From Gorsachius magnificus (taxonomy: Eukaryota > Chordata > Aves > Pelecaniformes > Ardeidae): 64,000 nt of DNA. A program made the translations under genes and the position numbers. The stretch covers positions 35,558,885 to 35,622,884 of the forward strand of contig CM067109.1 of NCBI GenBank assembly GCA_034008185.1, written 5' to 3'. A model generated the notes under the pieces. It saw only the letters and a list, made by a program, of their open reading frames with translations. It ran no database searches and had not been told where the DNA came from. Shown here piece after piece: positions 44,112 to 56,200 of the stretch; positions within the stretch are counted from its first letter, which is position 1; the number at the start of each line of letters is the position of its first letter.

Positions 44112-44458
44112 AAAATCATAGAATCATAGAATCACAGAATGGGTTGGGTTGGAAAGGACCTCTAGAGGTCATCTAGCCCAACCCCCCTGCAGTGAGCAGG
44201 GACACCGCTAACTACATCAGGTTGCTCAGAGCCCCATCCAACCTGGCCTTGAATGTTTCCAGGGATGGGGCCTCCACTGCCTCTCTGAGAAACCCGTTCC
44301 AGTGTTTCACTACCCTCATTGTAAAGAATTTCTTCCTTAGATCTAGTCTAAACCTACCCTGTTTTAGTTTAAAGCCATTCCCCCTTGTCCTGTCACAGCT
44401 GGCCCTACTGAAAAGATTTTCCCCATCTTTCCTATAGGCCCCCTTTAGGTACTGAAAA
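44112..44458 (-). mobile_element. CR1 LINE 3' end
   Basis: It begins in reverse with the repeated 'atcatagaatcatagaatca' terminus and the 'gggttggaaaggacctctag' block, then the 3' untranslated region. It is 5'-truncated after about 350 bp. The good terminal repeat suggests a fairly young copy. Confidence 0.93.
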
Positions 44459-46607
44459 TGTTCATAGTGCTTTGTGTATAAAGTCAGATGGAATTTACAT
44501 ACATTCTTTTTATCTTCAGTAAAAAGTCAAGTCTAAAAAGATTTAGGTAGACTTGTCCTTCTCAGCTGATTTTTCTTTACTGGGATTTAAACAATGTAAG
44601 CAGGTATCAGTCTGGAAAGAAGATAATCTCATGGTTCCCTAAGAGAGCATGTCCGCAGCTCTTACAAACACTTTAGTTTCAGCCTTTGCTAGTAATAACC
44701 AGGTAAGAATAAGAAGCCATCCAGCATCCACTTTGCTGTAGTAACAGCTACCTTTTTTCACAAGGTGAGCTGAATCGGTTTAGTATGTAGATGCATTTTG
44801 CTAAGAGGGAAAGGACAAACAGAGCAAATAGTCTGCTTGAACAGAAAGGCGTTGTCTGTTGGAAATGCCAGAGGGCTTTCCCCAGCAGGAGTTTCAAAGT
44901 TCCTGCCTCCCTGGGTGCAGCTGGCAGGAGAAAAAAGTTTTGATATATGAAACAGAGAGGTAAGTAGGCAGTAGCCTGACAGCTGCTGTGAATCGGGTCT
45001 GGAGTTGCAGTGGCCCTCGCATATGGGCATGGCCACACCTGCTGACCCAGGGACACGGAGGGCAAGACTGCGGTGTTCATGACACAGAGCACACAGGCCA
45101 GCTGTCAGCCTCAAGGAGGGTGGGACAGGAGACATCAGACTGAGACAGCTTATCTGCAGAAAGGCTGTAGTAGCCCCAGGGAGAGAAGAACTGACAAAGA
45201 CCTGGAGGATGGAGGAGGATACTCAGGCTAGAACAAGGAGCCCAGAATTCAACTCTTGTAACTGCAAGAGTCGTGTTTACTTTTTTGCATTTCCCTGATC
45301 TGTGTTTATTACGTAGCTTCTGTTTCACATAATTCACCTTCTACCACAAGCCCCTATATAACGCCAGAGCTAGTCTAACCTGTGCACTGACAAAAAAAAA
45401 GACAAGTCTTGATAGCCAGGAAGGAATGAAAAGTATCAATACATAGTTCACTGCTATGTAATTAAATTTCCTGTGTTTCCTGTGCAAATTAAACTCATCC
45501 CCCTTCTCTATATATACTATGATTCACTGGTGTATTCTAACTTCAGTTCTTTTTTTTTAATGTTCTCAGAGGAAAAATGTGGATACCCAAGCAAGGAAGG
45601 AAGCTGAACTATAAGGAGTCAAAGGCTGAAGTATGAAACGGTTGTTTTTCTTTTCATATTTCCATTAGATTTCAGAGAATTTAAGGCATCAGTTGACATG
45701 CTACCTTGTTTTTATACCTCATACTATTATCCATTAACTAAAAAGGAGATTGCTCTTGTATTTCCTAAATGTAAATTATTTTTGTAGGTTGAACAAATGG
45801 AAAAAAGCCATTTACCTAATGTGCAATTGTCTGAGCCGCTATGGAATGTACTACAGAAAAAGCTTACAGTATTAAGACTGATTTGATGTGATAGGCAAGC
45901 AAGTCTGTAGGACACCTGAATATATGTCAGAACCCAATCCTGTTACACTCTGCAATCAAAACAGATACTTTGCCTGAAAACGCTCGCAGCATAATTAATG
46001 TACTATGCAATCCTTACCCCAAATTTTCTGAAATGTATCAGAAAGTATAAAAAAAGTAATTCAAGATCCAATAGTAGATGATGTACTGTGCAGAAAGATT
46101 TTCTTTTTCTTCAAATACATATCCTAATTTTACTGGTTATCTCTTCTCTTAGTTATTTCTGGTTCTTAAGCCAAAGGTGAGGTAGTGATAAAAAATGACA
46201 AGAGTTAAATAGCATCCCATTTTATAAGTTGGAGAGGCAGAAAAAATAACCAGGTATGTTTTTAATCCAACAACACAGAGGTCAGGAGAGAGATTATGAA
46301 TGAGATTTTGAATGAGGCACTTCCTGATCATAGGAATAGTAACAAAATTGCCAAGGTTTCTTTAAGGTTTATTGTTCTTTCTGTTGGTTTTGTTTGGGGG
46401 TCTTTGCTGCTGGTGTGTTTTTTTGTATGCTTGTTTTTTTTAGAAGTGGCCTGCCTGAAGGTGTTAGAAGATATGAAAGTCTTAGGGAAAATATATTCAC
46501 CATGAATGGAGAGGAGTTACTCATTTTGGTCTTCAGCAATACCGCATGTAGAAGTCAAGAGAGGGTGAGACTCGGGATGCAGGGCAGAGAATTACATGGT
46601 CTAATTC
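44459..46607. other. Intergenic, nothing recognised
   Basis: No supported gene. Two overlapping minus-strand frames at 44748-45135 have no known domain or splice signals tying them to a gene. Confidence 0.5.
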
Positions 46608-47324
46608 CAGCCAATAGACCTTGGCTGGCTGCCAGGTGACCACAAAGCTACTCTCTCACTCCCCCTCCTCAACAGGACAGGAGGAGAAAATACGATGAAA
46701 AGCTTGTGGGTTGAGATAACAACAGGGAGATCACTCAATTGCCATCATCACAGGCAAAACAGAATCAACTTGGGGAAATTAATATAATTTATTGCCAATT
46801 AATAACACAGTAGGCTAGTGAGAAATCAAAACAAAACTAAAACCACCCCTCTTCTTCCAAGGTTCAGCTTCACTCCCAACTCTACTACCTCATCCCCTCC
46901 AAGCCGCACAGGGAGATTGGGAATGGGGGTTGCAGTCAGTCCATAATGTTCTATCCCTGCTGCTCCTTCCTCCTCACGCTCTTCTCTTGTTCCATCATGA
47001 GATTCCCGCATCCAACACCCGGACCATCTCTTCCCCTGCCTCTTCACTGACCCTGATGTCTGCAGGGCTGTTCCTCTCACATTTTCTTGCTCCTCTTTCA
47101 CAGCTGCTGCATTGGGCGTTTTGTACCCTTTCTTGAATATGTTATCATGGAGGCACCACTAGCATTGCTGATGGGCTCAGCTTTGGTCAGAAGCAGGTCC
47201 TTCGTGGAGCTGGCTGTAACTCGCTCTGTCCAACATGGGGGCAGCTTCTGGTATCTTCTCCCAGAAGCCACCCCTGTAGCCACCCTGCCTGCTACTAAAA
47301 CCTCACCAGGTAAACCCGATACAC
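46608..47324 (-). mobile_element. Solo ERV LTR, family A copy 2
   Basis: It matches the LTR at 11907-12758 at both its start (ccttggctggctgccaggtg) and through the 'cagactcaacttggggaaattaat' block. It extends further, to an end at 'aaacccgatacac'. On the minus strand an AATAAA signal lies at the complement of about 46790. The repeated 'gtgggntcc' middle seen in copy 1 is missing here, so the two copies differ by a large internal gap. Confidence 0.75.
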
Positions 47325-47473
47325 ATGGAAAGTGTCTGGATGGTTCTATATGGGAAATATCCTGCTCGGGAGCTCAGCTTACCTGCAGTCTGGAAGCCAT
47401 TGGGGTGAGGGGAGGGGTGGGGTGGGGTCAGGAATCAACTGACCTGCCTCTAAGCAGGTTACATCCATATAAA

Positions 47474-47885
47474 TCATAGAATCATTTAGGGTGGAAAAGA
47501 CCCTTAAGATCATTGAGTCCAACCATAAACCTAACAATGCCAAGTCCACTACTAAAAAAGGTCCCTTATGTGCCACATCTACGTGTCTTTTAAATACCCC
47601 CAGGGATGGAGACTTGACCACTTCCCTTGGGCAGCCTCTTCCAATGTTTGACAACCCTTTCAGTGAAGAAATTTTTCCTAATATCCAGTCTAAATCTCCT
47701 CTGGTGAAGATTGATGCCATTTCCTGGTTTTCCTTGTTACTTGGGAAAAGAGAATGACACTCACTTTCCTATGACCTCTTGTCAGGCAGTTGTAGAGAGC
47801 AGTAAGGTCTCCCCTGAGCCTCCTCTTCTCCAGGCTAAACAACCCCAGTTCTGTAAGCTGCTCCTCATAAGACTTGTGCTCACTG
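47474..47885 (-). mobile_element. CR1 LINE 3' end
   Basis: Starts in reverse with 'aatcatagaatcatttaggg' and 'ttaagatcattgagtccaac'; the 3' untranslated region follows, then the block 'ctccaggctaaacaaccccag'. About 410 bp, 5'-truncated. The family is close to the copies at 1-458 and 40146-40960, which read the other way. Confidence 0.92.
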
Positions 47886-50531
47886 AATGATACTTAATTT
47901 GACCCACTGACTTCCATGAGCAAGGCATTTCCTGCTCAAAGGTGAGAAATCAAATGGAAAATTATGCCATGATATATACAGAGATATCCAACTACAGTGT
48001 TGGATTGCTACATAGCTGGCTGTGTATAAGAGCTTCATTTGACAGACATTAATTCTAATCAGGACCAAAGTATTTCTGCCCAGCTACTGTTTGAGTGTTA
48101 GTCATATTAGTTTAGCTTGTAATAGCTACTCACTGCTTATTAGTCCCCTGATAAAATATTTTTTTCTCTGTAGAGGCTGTGACAGCCAAAAGCACATTTC
48201 AGGATTTTAACAAGTCGCGACACTACCTCAATTTTGTTGGTGGATGGCAGCAAAAAGAATTACTTCTCTAGTGCACCTAAAAGATCTTCTGACTATTAGT
48301 TTGCAGAAAACTGGAACTTGAGCAGAAACTTTGAGTCAAGTGAGAAAGGCAGGCTGTCCAAATGCTGAATTACCTTCAGAAGTACTTGTGAAGAAGAATG
48401 GAAATAAACCCAGAAAGATTACATTCTGAAATATTTTAATTGCTATAAAACTGACAATAAAAGAGGAACAAAGATTATGCATGCACACACCCTCTCCCAC
48501 CTTGATTTAAAGGGCCTCTTGTTGCTATTGTTGTATTAAGCAGTTTAAATAACTGGTGTTTCTTGTATGAACTTCTATCATTTTTTTTTAATAAATGAAA
48601 TCATGGTGGGTTTGGGTAGTTGCCCCCTCCATCAATGATGGCTAGAGGCATTGGACATTAAAATTCTGGGACTTGGTTTGGGCAAAAATTGGTAAAAAAT
48701 TCTTGGGACTTCCCTGCGCTGCTTTGCCAATTGCAGCCTACATCTTGTTAAAGGCTTTTACAGGTAAAGCAGAGCACAAAACTCCAGCACGGATGTATTT
48801 TGCAGCTGTGGAGTATTCAGTCTGAACTTTTTTTTAACGAAAGTTGTAATATACGGTTAAATGCCAAGGGCAGTAAAAGTACTGTAGGTTACCTACGCCA
48901 CCATATTTGGTATTCCTGTGGATACTGGATTATTGGTTTTAATGATTACACTCCTGGGCAACAATTGTTTGAAAGGCCAAAGTACTTCATGGCAGTGTTC
49001 TCAACCTGTGGTGTTCTTGATGTTGGTAATTTCTAATGTGATCTGTTTCAATGCCAATACAGGACTGAATTTCATCAATACCATTTCTTTACTGAAGTAG
49101 CAGCTTCTATTGAAATGTCAAGTTTCAAGTTTTGAAATTTGATGTTCATGGAATTTATGTCTAAACATGAGCTTTCATTTACTGGGTTTTGAACTAGATT
49201 GTTACCCAATACATATGTGAGTGCTCTGTGAAAGAGAAGGTCTCGTAAAAGACACTTGTCTAAAAAAAGGTGTCTATATAAATGAGGCACAAAATCTCTT
49301 CGGAGTCCAAAGCAAAAGCCTCTGGAAAAAATCCACCGGGGTCAGTTGTCATGGTGGAAGAAGTAGAAACTGAAGATGGGAGAGGTGGACTTAGAAAGTG
49401 TGTGGCAGACAAAGTGCCTTGCCTTGGTGTGGCTCTGGAGAGCGGAGGGAAGGCTTCAGCTTTCAGCTTTTGTGGCCAAGTAGAGCAGCTGGTGCTTTGA
49501 GGCAAAGTGTGTGGGTACATGATGCACTGGTATGGACTGCTGGAAAGAGCAGATGTCCTGCCATTCCCAGGATGATCACAATTCCTTCAGCATCAGTCTT
49601 CACAAAGAAGCAGGACTCCTTTTTTGGGAAAAGCTCAACAGCAGGAATGGTAGCACAGAAATGGGGATTGGATGTGCCCAAGCTATGCTGTGGGCAGGAG
49701 GAGATGCCAGGAGTTTACCAGCACCCTCAGATGTCCCCAGGATGCAGAGCACCCTGGGATTAGGACTGCTAATTTGGCTCTGCTCAACTAGTCCCATCCC
49801 TTGGGGCAGAGCGCCACCTCTTCCATGCCCTCTGAAGCCTGAAGCACAGCTGTCCCAGGCTGAAGTTTGGTGCTGGCCTTCCTTTTCTCAGGATCAGGAG
49901 CATTGGAGTTGCCAGGGAAGAGGCCAAGGAGCTGGTGTCTTCCCTCAAGCCTTGAAGGACTGAGAGGACAAAGAAATAAAGGTGAGATAACACACAGAGA
50001 GCTTGTCCTCCCCTCCAGGCAGGGCCCATTGCAGCCAGCTCTTCCCAGGGCCAAGAGGGAGCCAGGGGACGGGTGGCTCAGCTCGACACTGCTGGTGAGG
50101 AATACCCTGAGGCCCCTGAAACACCCCCTTACCCACAGGTGTACTGAGAGCAGATCCTCCCTCACCTGGGCTGCCTCAGTGCCAGGGTCCTTCCTCCTCC
50201 TTGCCAGCCCTCACCCTCACAGATGCACTGGATCTTCTTCTTGCACTTCACCACATGTCACCTGTCAAGCCCTAGGGACACGCAGCCTGCCGGGGACCCT
50301 GCTGCCCAGCCTGCCCAGCAGCAGAACTCCCCCAGGCAGGGCTGACCCTGGGGTCCTCCTGGGGCACAGCATCATGGGTGTGGGACTGACCAGCCTCCCA
50401 CCAGACCCACCTGCAAGTGGGAGCAGGTGACAGGTGCCCAGGCCCTGCACCAGGATGTTGGGGCTCCCGGCTTGCTGACTCAGGACAGAGGGACCCCGGG
50501 ACAAGGAGAGACCCTGGGGCTCATGGCTTAC
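47886..50531. other. No gene supported; turns GC-rich after 49.3 kb
   Basis: The first part is AT-rich and empty. From about 49300 the composition becomes GC-rich with overlapping frames on both strands. This may be further decayed MROH sequence (minus strand) or its introns, but I could not identify exons with confidence. Confidence 0.4.
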
Positions 50532-52480
50532 TGATGAACTTCACAGCCTTGCACTGCAAGGGCTCCTGTGGGCTCTGCAGGTATGGCTGGCTCTGGCACA
50601 GATAGTTCTTGGCTCTGCTCCTGTTCCTGGCCAGCTGGAGAGAGAAGGATGCAGGGTTGACACAGAGCTGCCCCCCAGCTGGGCCATCGCCCTGCTCCGG
50701 GCCACCCTCCCCTTCCTTCTACCCACCAGGACATTCCCAGTTGCCCGTTGTGAGCTGTGTGGTGTTGAGGTTCCAAGAAAGCAGAGTGGTCCCAGGGGAT
50801 GCTGGGGTGCCATCCTGGTGGCAGAGCTCACCTGGGCCAGATCCTGGGGGTGTTCGGGCTGTGATCACCAGGTACTCGACAATCCTCCATGCCTTTACTG
50901 TCTTGGCTATAGGTGTGAGAGCTGCTCCCACTTCAGTGCTGATGAAAGCTTCCCAAGAGGCCTGCCAGGCAGCAGAGATGCCACCACTGACTGCCTGGGC
51001 CAGAAGATCCTGCATCCTCCCTCACACTGGCAAGGCTCAGAGCTTGTCCCATCCTGTGCACTGACAGTGCAACCAGGTTCAAAACCCTGGGGGTAGAAGA
51101 GGGCAGCCACCACCCTGGGTGCCTCGTGCTGCTGGGACAGTGGGACAGAGATCCCCAAGCATTTCTGAGCTGTTGCCAAGGCCAGGAGGAGGCTGAAGTG
51201 TTGCAGTCACTGGGGCACCAAGGCAGGACTCAGCCAGGAGCACCTGGATGATGACTCCCATCTCATGTGCAGCTCGCTGTCCTGCTTGGTCCCTGCTGCA
51301 GAACCCAGCATCCAGGATGCAGGGCCAGTCCCCTCCTCTAGCTGCATCCCAAACCCTGCCCCCTGAGTCTTCCCTCCACAGGCTGGGGATGCTGTGGGAC
51401 ATGCAGAGAGTCAGAACTTGAACATTTGGGCTTTGGTGGGCCTGGTCTGCTGCTGAGCCCTGTGGGACCAGGCAGAGCAGGTCTGGGAAATGTCCCTACT
51501 CGTTTTCGTGGCTCCTGCCAGCTCTGAGGAGGCTGGGAGCCTTCACACGGGCTGTGTTGGCACAGGGTTGTATGGAGGGGGCAGGGCAGGGCAGGGACCC
51601 ACCTCCCTGTCCATCCAAGCAGCAGGAGGTGTGGCAGGAGCAGAAAGGCGGCAGTGAGCACACTGCAGACATGGAGGGGACTCTGCCTGGTCCACAGACA
51701 CTTGGCAAGCTGAGAGTAACAGTGACATGTCTTCAAAGTGTCCAGCTGTCAGCAGCCCTGGCCCCTGGTGCTCAGGTGTACCCAGGGCATGCCAGCATCA
51801 CCCTCCCCAAAGGACTGGAGAGCCACCTCAGCCAAGCCCTCATCCTGGCCATGTAGATGGAACAGCAGTGGGAGCAGGCTCTTGCACACCTCCTGCGTCA
51901 TCTTCTTTTCACTGCCCACCACAAACCCCGCTGTGTCTTGAAAGAGATAAATGGAGAGCTCCTACATGTTGCTCGATTCCTGGTGGGGCATCCATGAGCC
52001 ACAGACTCTGTCTTACTTCTGGACCCGCTTCTGGCTCTCTGCTCTTCTCAGACCCGTCCACAGTGAGTGCTGAGGAGGGGGAAAGCAGCACAGAGCTGCT
52101 GAGGGCAGTGAAAGGGCTGCTTCAGCACAGGACCGTGGTCTGGGGACTGCAGGGCACAACATTCCCTGGCAGAGCACAGGGGCTGTGGTTAGGGAGCATG
52201 AGTGCCTATGCCAGCAAAGGCTGGGACCATGTGCAGGCCCTGCAGCCCTGCTAACAGGGCACTAGCCTCCCTTGCCAACCTTGCGCTGTTGAAGAGTGGC
52301 TGGAGCTTTTCAGCCAGTGCCAGAATGACAAGAATGAGTGTCTTCCCCTTCCAGAGCATGCTGCTGAGCACAGGTAGGGCTGCCACACTGGTGTTGCTGT
52401 TGGTACCCTGCAACTGCACCATGAATGCCATGCAGGATGGTGCACCTGTATGGCAGCAGGTTGAACATTTTCCTTGCCTG
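50532..52480 (-). pseudogene. Decayed MROH-like (maestro heat-like repeat) gene fragment
   Basis: Three exon-like pieces on the minus strand resemble avian maestro heat-like repeat proteins, an expanded family of HEAT-repeat proteins of poorly known function. First in transcript order, about 52470-52255, reads TNSNTSVAALPVLSSML and LALAEKLQPLFNS. Second, 51961-51782, starts after a tgtag acceptor and reads ELSIYLFQDTAGF and KSLLPLLFHLHGQDE. Third, 50634-50532, lies between a ctctccag acceptor and a GTAAGC donor and reads RSRAKNYLCQSQPYLQ. The order fits the family. Near 52425-52430 the first piece needs a one-base shift to keep the match (ILHG in one frame, FMVQLQG in the next), so the locus looks like a pseudogene. 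The assignment rests on remembered family patterns without a search. Neighbouring exons were not resolved. Confidence 0.55.
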
Positions 52481-52852
52481 TGTGAAACAGACCCCTTTTC
52501 ATAAAGCAATGACCAATCCCATGGGCAAAAACATTCTCCTTGAACACCAGCCTCCCCTCTGGCTTCTTGACAGGCAGCAGGGGGGTTACAAGGGCAAGGT
52601 CCTGGCAGGCAGGGCTCACCAGCAAAGCCACAGAGACATGGGAAAGCAGGGCACAGAGGGAGAGAAGAGAGAGCACAGGCTCCTCGCCAGCCCATCAACC
52701 ATGCCCTTCTGCGTGGGCAGGCTGGTGGGTGAACAGCATTGTCTGGAAAATTGTCTGAGCTGCAAGCAGTCCTGATGCCGCAGCTCTGCTTCACACCAGG
52801 GCTGAGTGCCCTGGGGCTGGGCTCTACAGACCTCACAGCTTGTGCACGGGCT

Positions 52853-52945
52853 GTCATGGTTTAATCTCAGCCAACAACTAAGCACCACACAGCTGCTCGC
52901 TGCCCCCTGGCCAACTCCCCCCACTTTATATATTGAGCACTGAGG
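52853..52945 (-). mobile_element. ERVL LTR remnant (internally deleted)
   Basis: It starts tgtcatggtttaatctcagcc and 'aactaagcaccacacagc', the complement of the 3' end of the LTR at 62178-62745. It then jumps to 'ccactttatatattgagca', which is the complement of the LTR promoter area. About 93 bp is kept of an element normally several hundred long. Confidence 0.7.
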
Positions 52946-53230
52946 GGGAGAAGGAGCAGAAATCACATAGGTCACAGGAGCCGAACCACAGGAATGCAGA
53001 AGTGAAGCTAGAAGAAGCTATGACTGGAGGAGAGACGCGTGGGCAGCACCTGCAGGACCGCTGTGAGCACAGGCTGATGCGAAGTTTTTGCAGAAGTTTT
53101 CTCTGTGCACTGAGTATAAAAGCATGGTCTCCCTGAATAAAGTTGATTCTGGTTGCATCTCCAACCTGTGCCTTAATCCACCACAGAGGATGACATCATA
53201 CTTTTTTCTCACAGAGCTGAGCTGGCACAT
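52946..53230 (+). mobile_element. Possible LTR-like segment
   Basis: A TATA-like TATAAAAG near 53113 is followed about 25 bp later by AATAAA (about 53137) and a short downstream stretch. That compact promoter plus poly(A) layout is seen in some retroviral LTRs with a short R region. The borders and family are unknown; it directly follows an ERVL remnant. Confidence 0.3.
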
Positions 53231-56200
53231 AACTATCTAGATTTCTACTCCAACAGCAGATTTAAGCAATCATAAAGATGCAGCCATTTAAATCCTTCCT
53301 CTTAGCAAACAGATGTTCTACCTCTCTCCAAGAGTACTGTAAATTGTGTATTCCACCCCTTCATTTAAACTTCTTAGTAGTATCCCCATAAATATCAGTA
53401 AGTATAAACAACAGTGTAATATAAGAATAATTTACAAACACATATATCTTCCCCTATAATACAGTCAGATGAGGGTGAAACATGGTACAGGAACTCTGAA
53501 ATCTAGCAAACAAGTCCGAATGCATGAAAAGCATACAAAAATGTATGATTAATGAGACAACACTGACATTTCAGAGTGCGAAGAAAGATAACATCTTCCA
53601 GCATTGGAAAAATCCAGTCCGTCAGATGAAGGAATGTTGCAGCTAATAGAGAACAGGTGAAAAATACAGTCATAAAGAAGAACTCACTTTAACAGTCACA
53701 ATTCCTGCAGCACATATGTGGTAAGTGAAAATAATGAATGCCACAATCATGTTCCATGTAATCTTACTTTTATAATGCGCAGACAATTTTATCTGCCTCA
53801 GACATTGAAAGGTATTTTAACCTGCTAGGAATGTTTGAAATTGCTATTGCAAAACTAGATTACCATTGGCTTTACAGTAAGTTCTGTAGGGATCTAGGAC
53901 AAGTATAAGATGCAAGTGGTTTTTTCCTTAGGGAAAGTAGGTGTTCTGTTTAACACTGTGCCAATATAGTTCAGTAGTTAGAGAAAACAACATTGCACTG
54001 TTTCAGTTCAGTGTCTGTCAACAACAAACTGTATGACAGTTTATGTAAGGAGCTTGACTTCCTCCGCAAGGTACAAATACCCAAACACATTTTTCTGACT
54101 ATTTCCCAGAACAAACTTTTTCATACGTATCATCAGGTTTACTTCCTTTATTCCAGCACCTGTTCCTGTCTAAGCCATAGAGATTTGCTCTTAAACCCAC
54201 CACTACTACTCCAAAGCAGAAATCTACCAATTTCTCTATGCAATAGGCTTCTGGTTAAGATAGAAATTATGTACTTTTTAGTAACTGAGAATCACACAAC
54301 CTTTATACCTTCTCCTGGAATCCAGAACACAGTATGCTAAATTTCATCTATATGAAACAGAAAAAAAGGAAGCTAGAAGTACAGGGTAGAAAGGATAAGC
54401 CTCCCACATGAATGTCAATGCAATGAATGCAATATTCAGTATGCTATGATATCCAGGGCAAACTGTAAGTTACTACAGCGGTGGGGAAATTTTGCTAAAG
54501 GGCAGCCTTCAGTGATCTCCTCATTTAGTCCAAGCTAAAGAAGTAGCAAATAACGTATTAATGTATCAATTAGCTAATCTTCCAGCTCATGAGGGAATCC
54601 TGATTTAATTTTTCAAGCCCTTTAGTGAACAGCAAGTCTTCATTTTCCGTGTATATTGACAGAATCTCAGCAGAAGTGTCTGACCATTCAAAGGTAGTTT
54701 TGATGACAAGGATCCTCAGCTTTTCTTCATCATGTCATGAGTAATTAAAAAGGATCAAGAAAGTACATATTTAAGGAAAAAAAGAAGCTTTCTGATGTCT
54801 GCAACAGATGTAATGGGTCCTAAAAACTTGGGAATGATGCCAAACAGCCCTGAGCAATATTCACTGGCACCATCCCGATCAGCTATACAAATACAAAGCA
54901 GGTTGTGAGTGCTGCAAGATGTCAGAGAAATAAATCCATTAGAACCAAACCGGAGCTTGAAATAAATTACAAAAAAAACCCAAAAAAACCCAAAACCAAA
55001 CAAACAAAATTCAGTTTTAACTGTGGTTTGTGATACTAATCCTGAGGAAGGAAGGGTCAGGTCTAAGTGAAGGACCACAGCATCTTTGTCTGCTTGTTTA
55101 ACCCTTCTGTTCAGCAAACACACCAGAATCCAAGGTGGTGCAGAGTAAAATGAAACACGAGAGTCAAATTAGCAGTATGAGTCAGTTATGTGTAACATAA
55201 ACATGTTTGTTCACAAATTAAACAAATATATCATGTAGAGTCTCCAATATCTTCCAAGAGAATGTGCCCCCATGTCTCCCAGCCCAGTTCTCTACAATCA
55301 CCCTTGCTGCCTCTCCAGTGAGCACTGTAGTCAAAAAGCATCACTCCATTCCCATGTCCTGTCCTGACACAACCTGCAACACATAGCCCCTGAATTTTGC
55401 ATCTGGAAAAACTACTCAGTCCAGCCTTGAACTTCTCTGAAATCTATTGCTTTCAATAGGCTTTGCCTCTAGCCATTTTAACTACATAAAAAGGCTACAA
55501 TGCTTCAGTGCCTTCTGGTTTTGAGAAGCTCTTCAATGATTTTCCTTTAGGCTGGATTATAGGCAGCCACCTTCCTGTATACTGAAGCACAGAAATTAAC
55601 TCTCCAGCCAATGAGACTCTCAAGCCGGTATTCTTTATTACAGCACTGGGGTCGCACCAGGATTTTCCTTGAGGTGCTCCCATCCAGCCATGACTTCAAA
55701 GGGCTTATATTTACAAAGTCATTGCTTATTCTTAGTTTTTCTGTAAAATGATTAACATATTCCCACCTATTTCCAAGACTAATTACATATTCAGGAGGAG
55801 AGTTATTCTACAGTCTTTGCTACCACCTAATGTCCATTTTCAGGGACTGTAGACACTTTGGTGGTCATTTACTTCATCTGGTGATCGTATCTTCCTCTTC
55901 ATCAGTTGTCTTCTGAGTGAGTCCAGGTCAACAAGTTCCTTATTTCTGATGACTCAGCAGCTTGTTTTTCTTGTAACCATTTCTCTCTGTTCTCACAGAT
56001 GGCTAGCCCCTTTCATCACTTTAGATAGTTTTTGTTCTTTGTCTCTGCTTATCTTAAAGGCTACAATGTCCTTGCAATGCAATGGCTCTGTTAGTGTAAT
56101 AGCTGAGTTAGCTGATACTTAGCATGCTTTGAAAAAGGGTTAGTTAATTTTCTAAATTTCCACTATGCTATGCTATATCTTATACTTTGTTCTTTCTTCT

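Noticed and set aside
49867..50430. 187-codon plus-strand frame in the GC-rich area
   Set aside because: Low-complexity Pro/Ser/Leu composition without similarity; it is opposite in strand to the MROH-like pieces and most likely a shadow.
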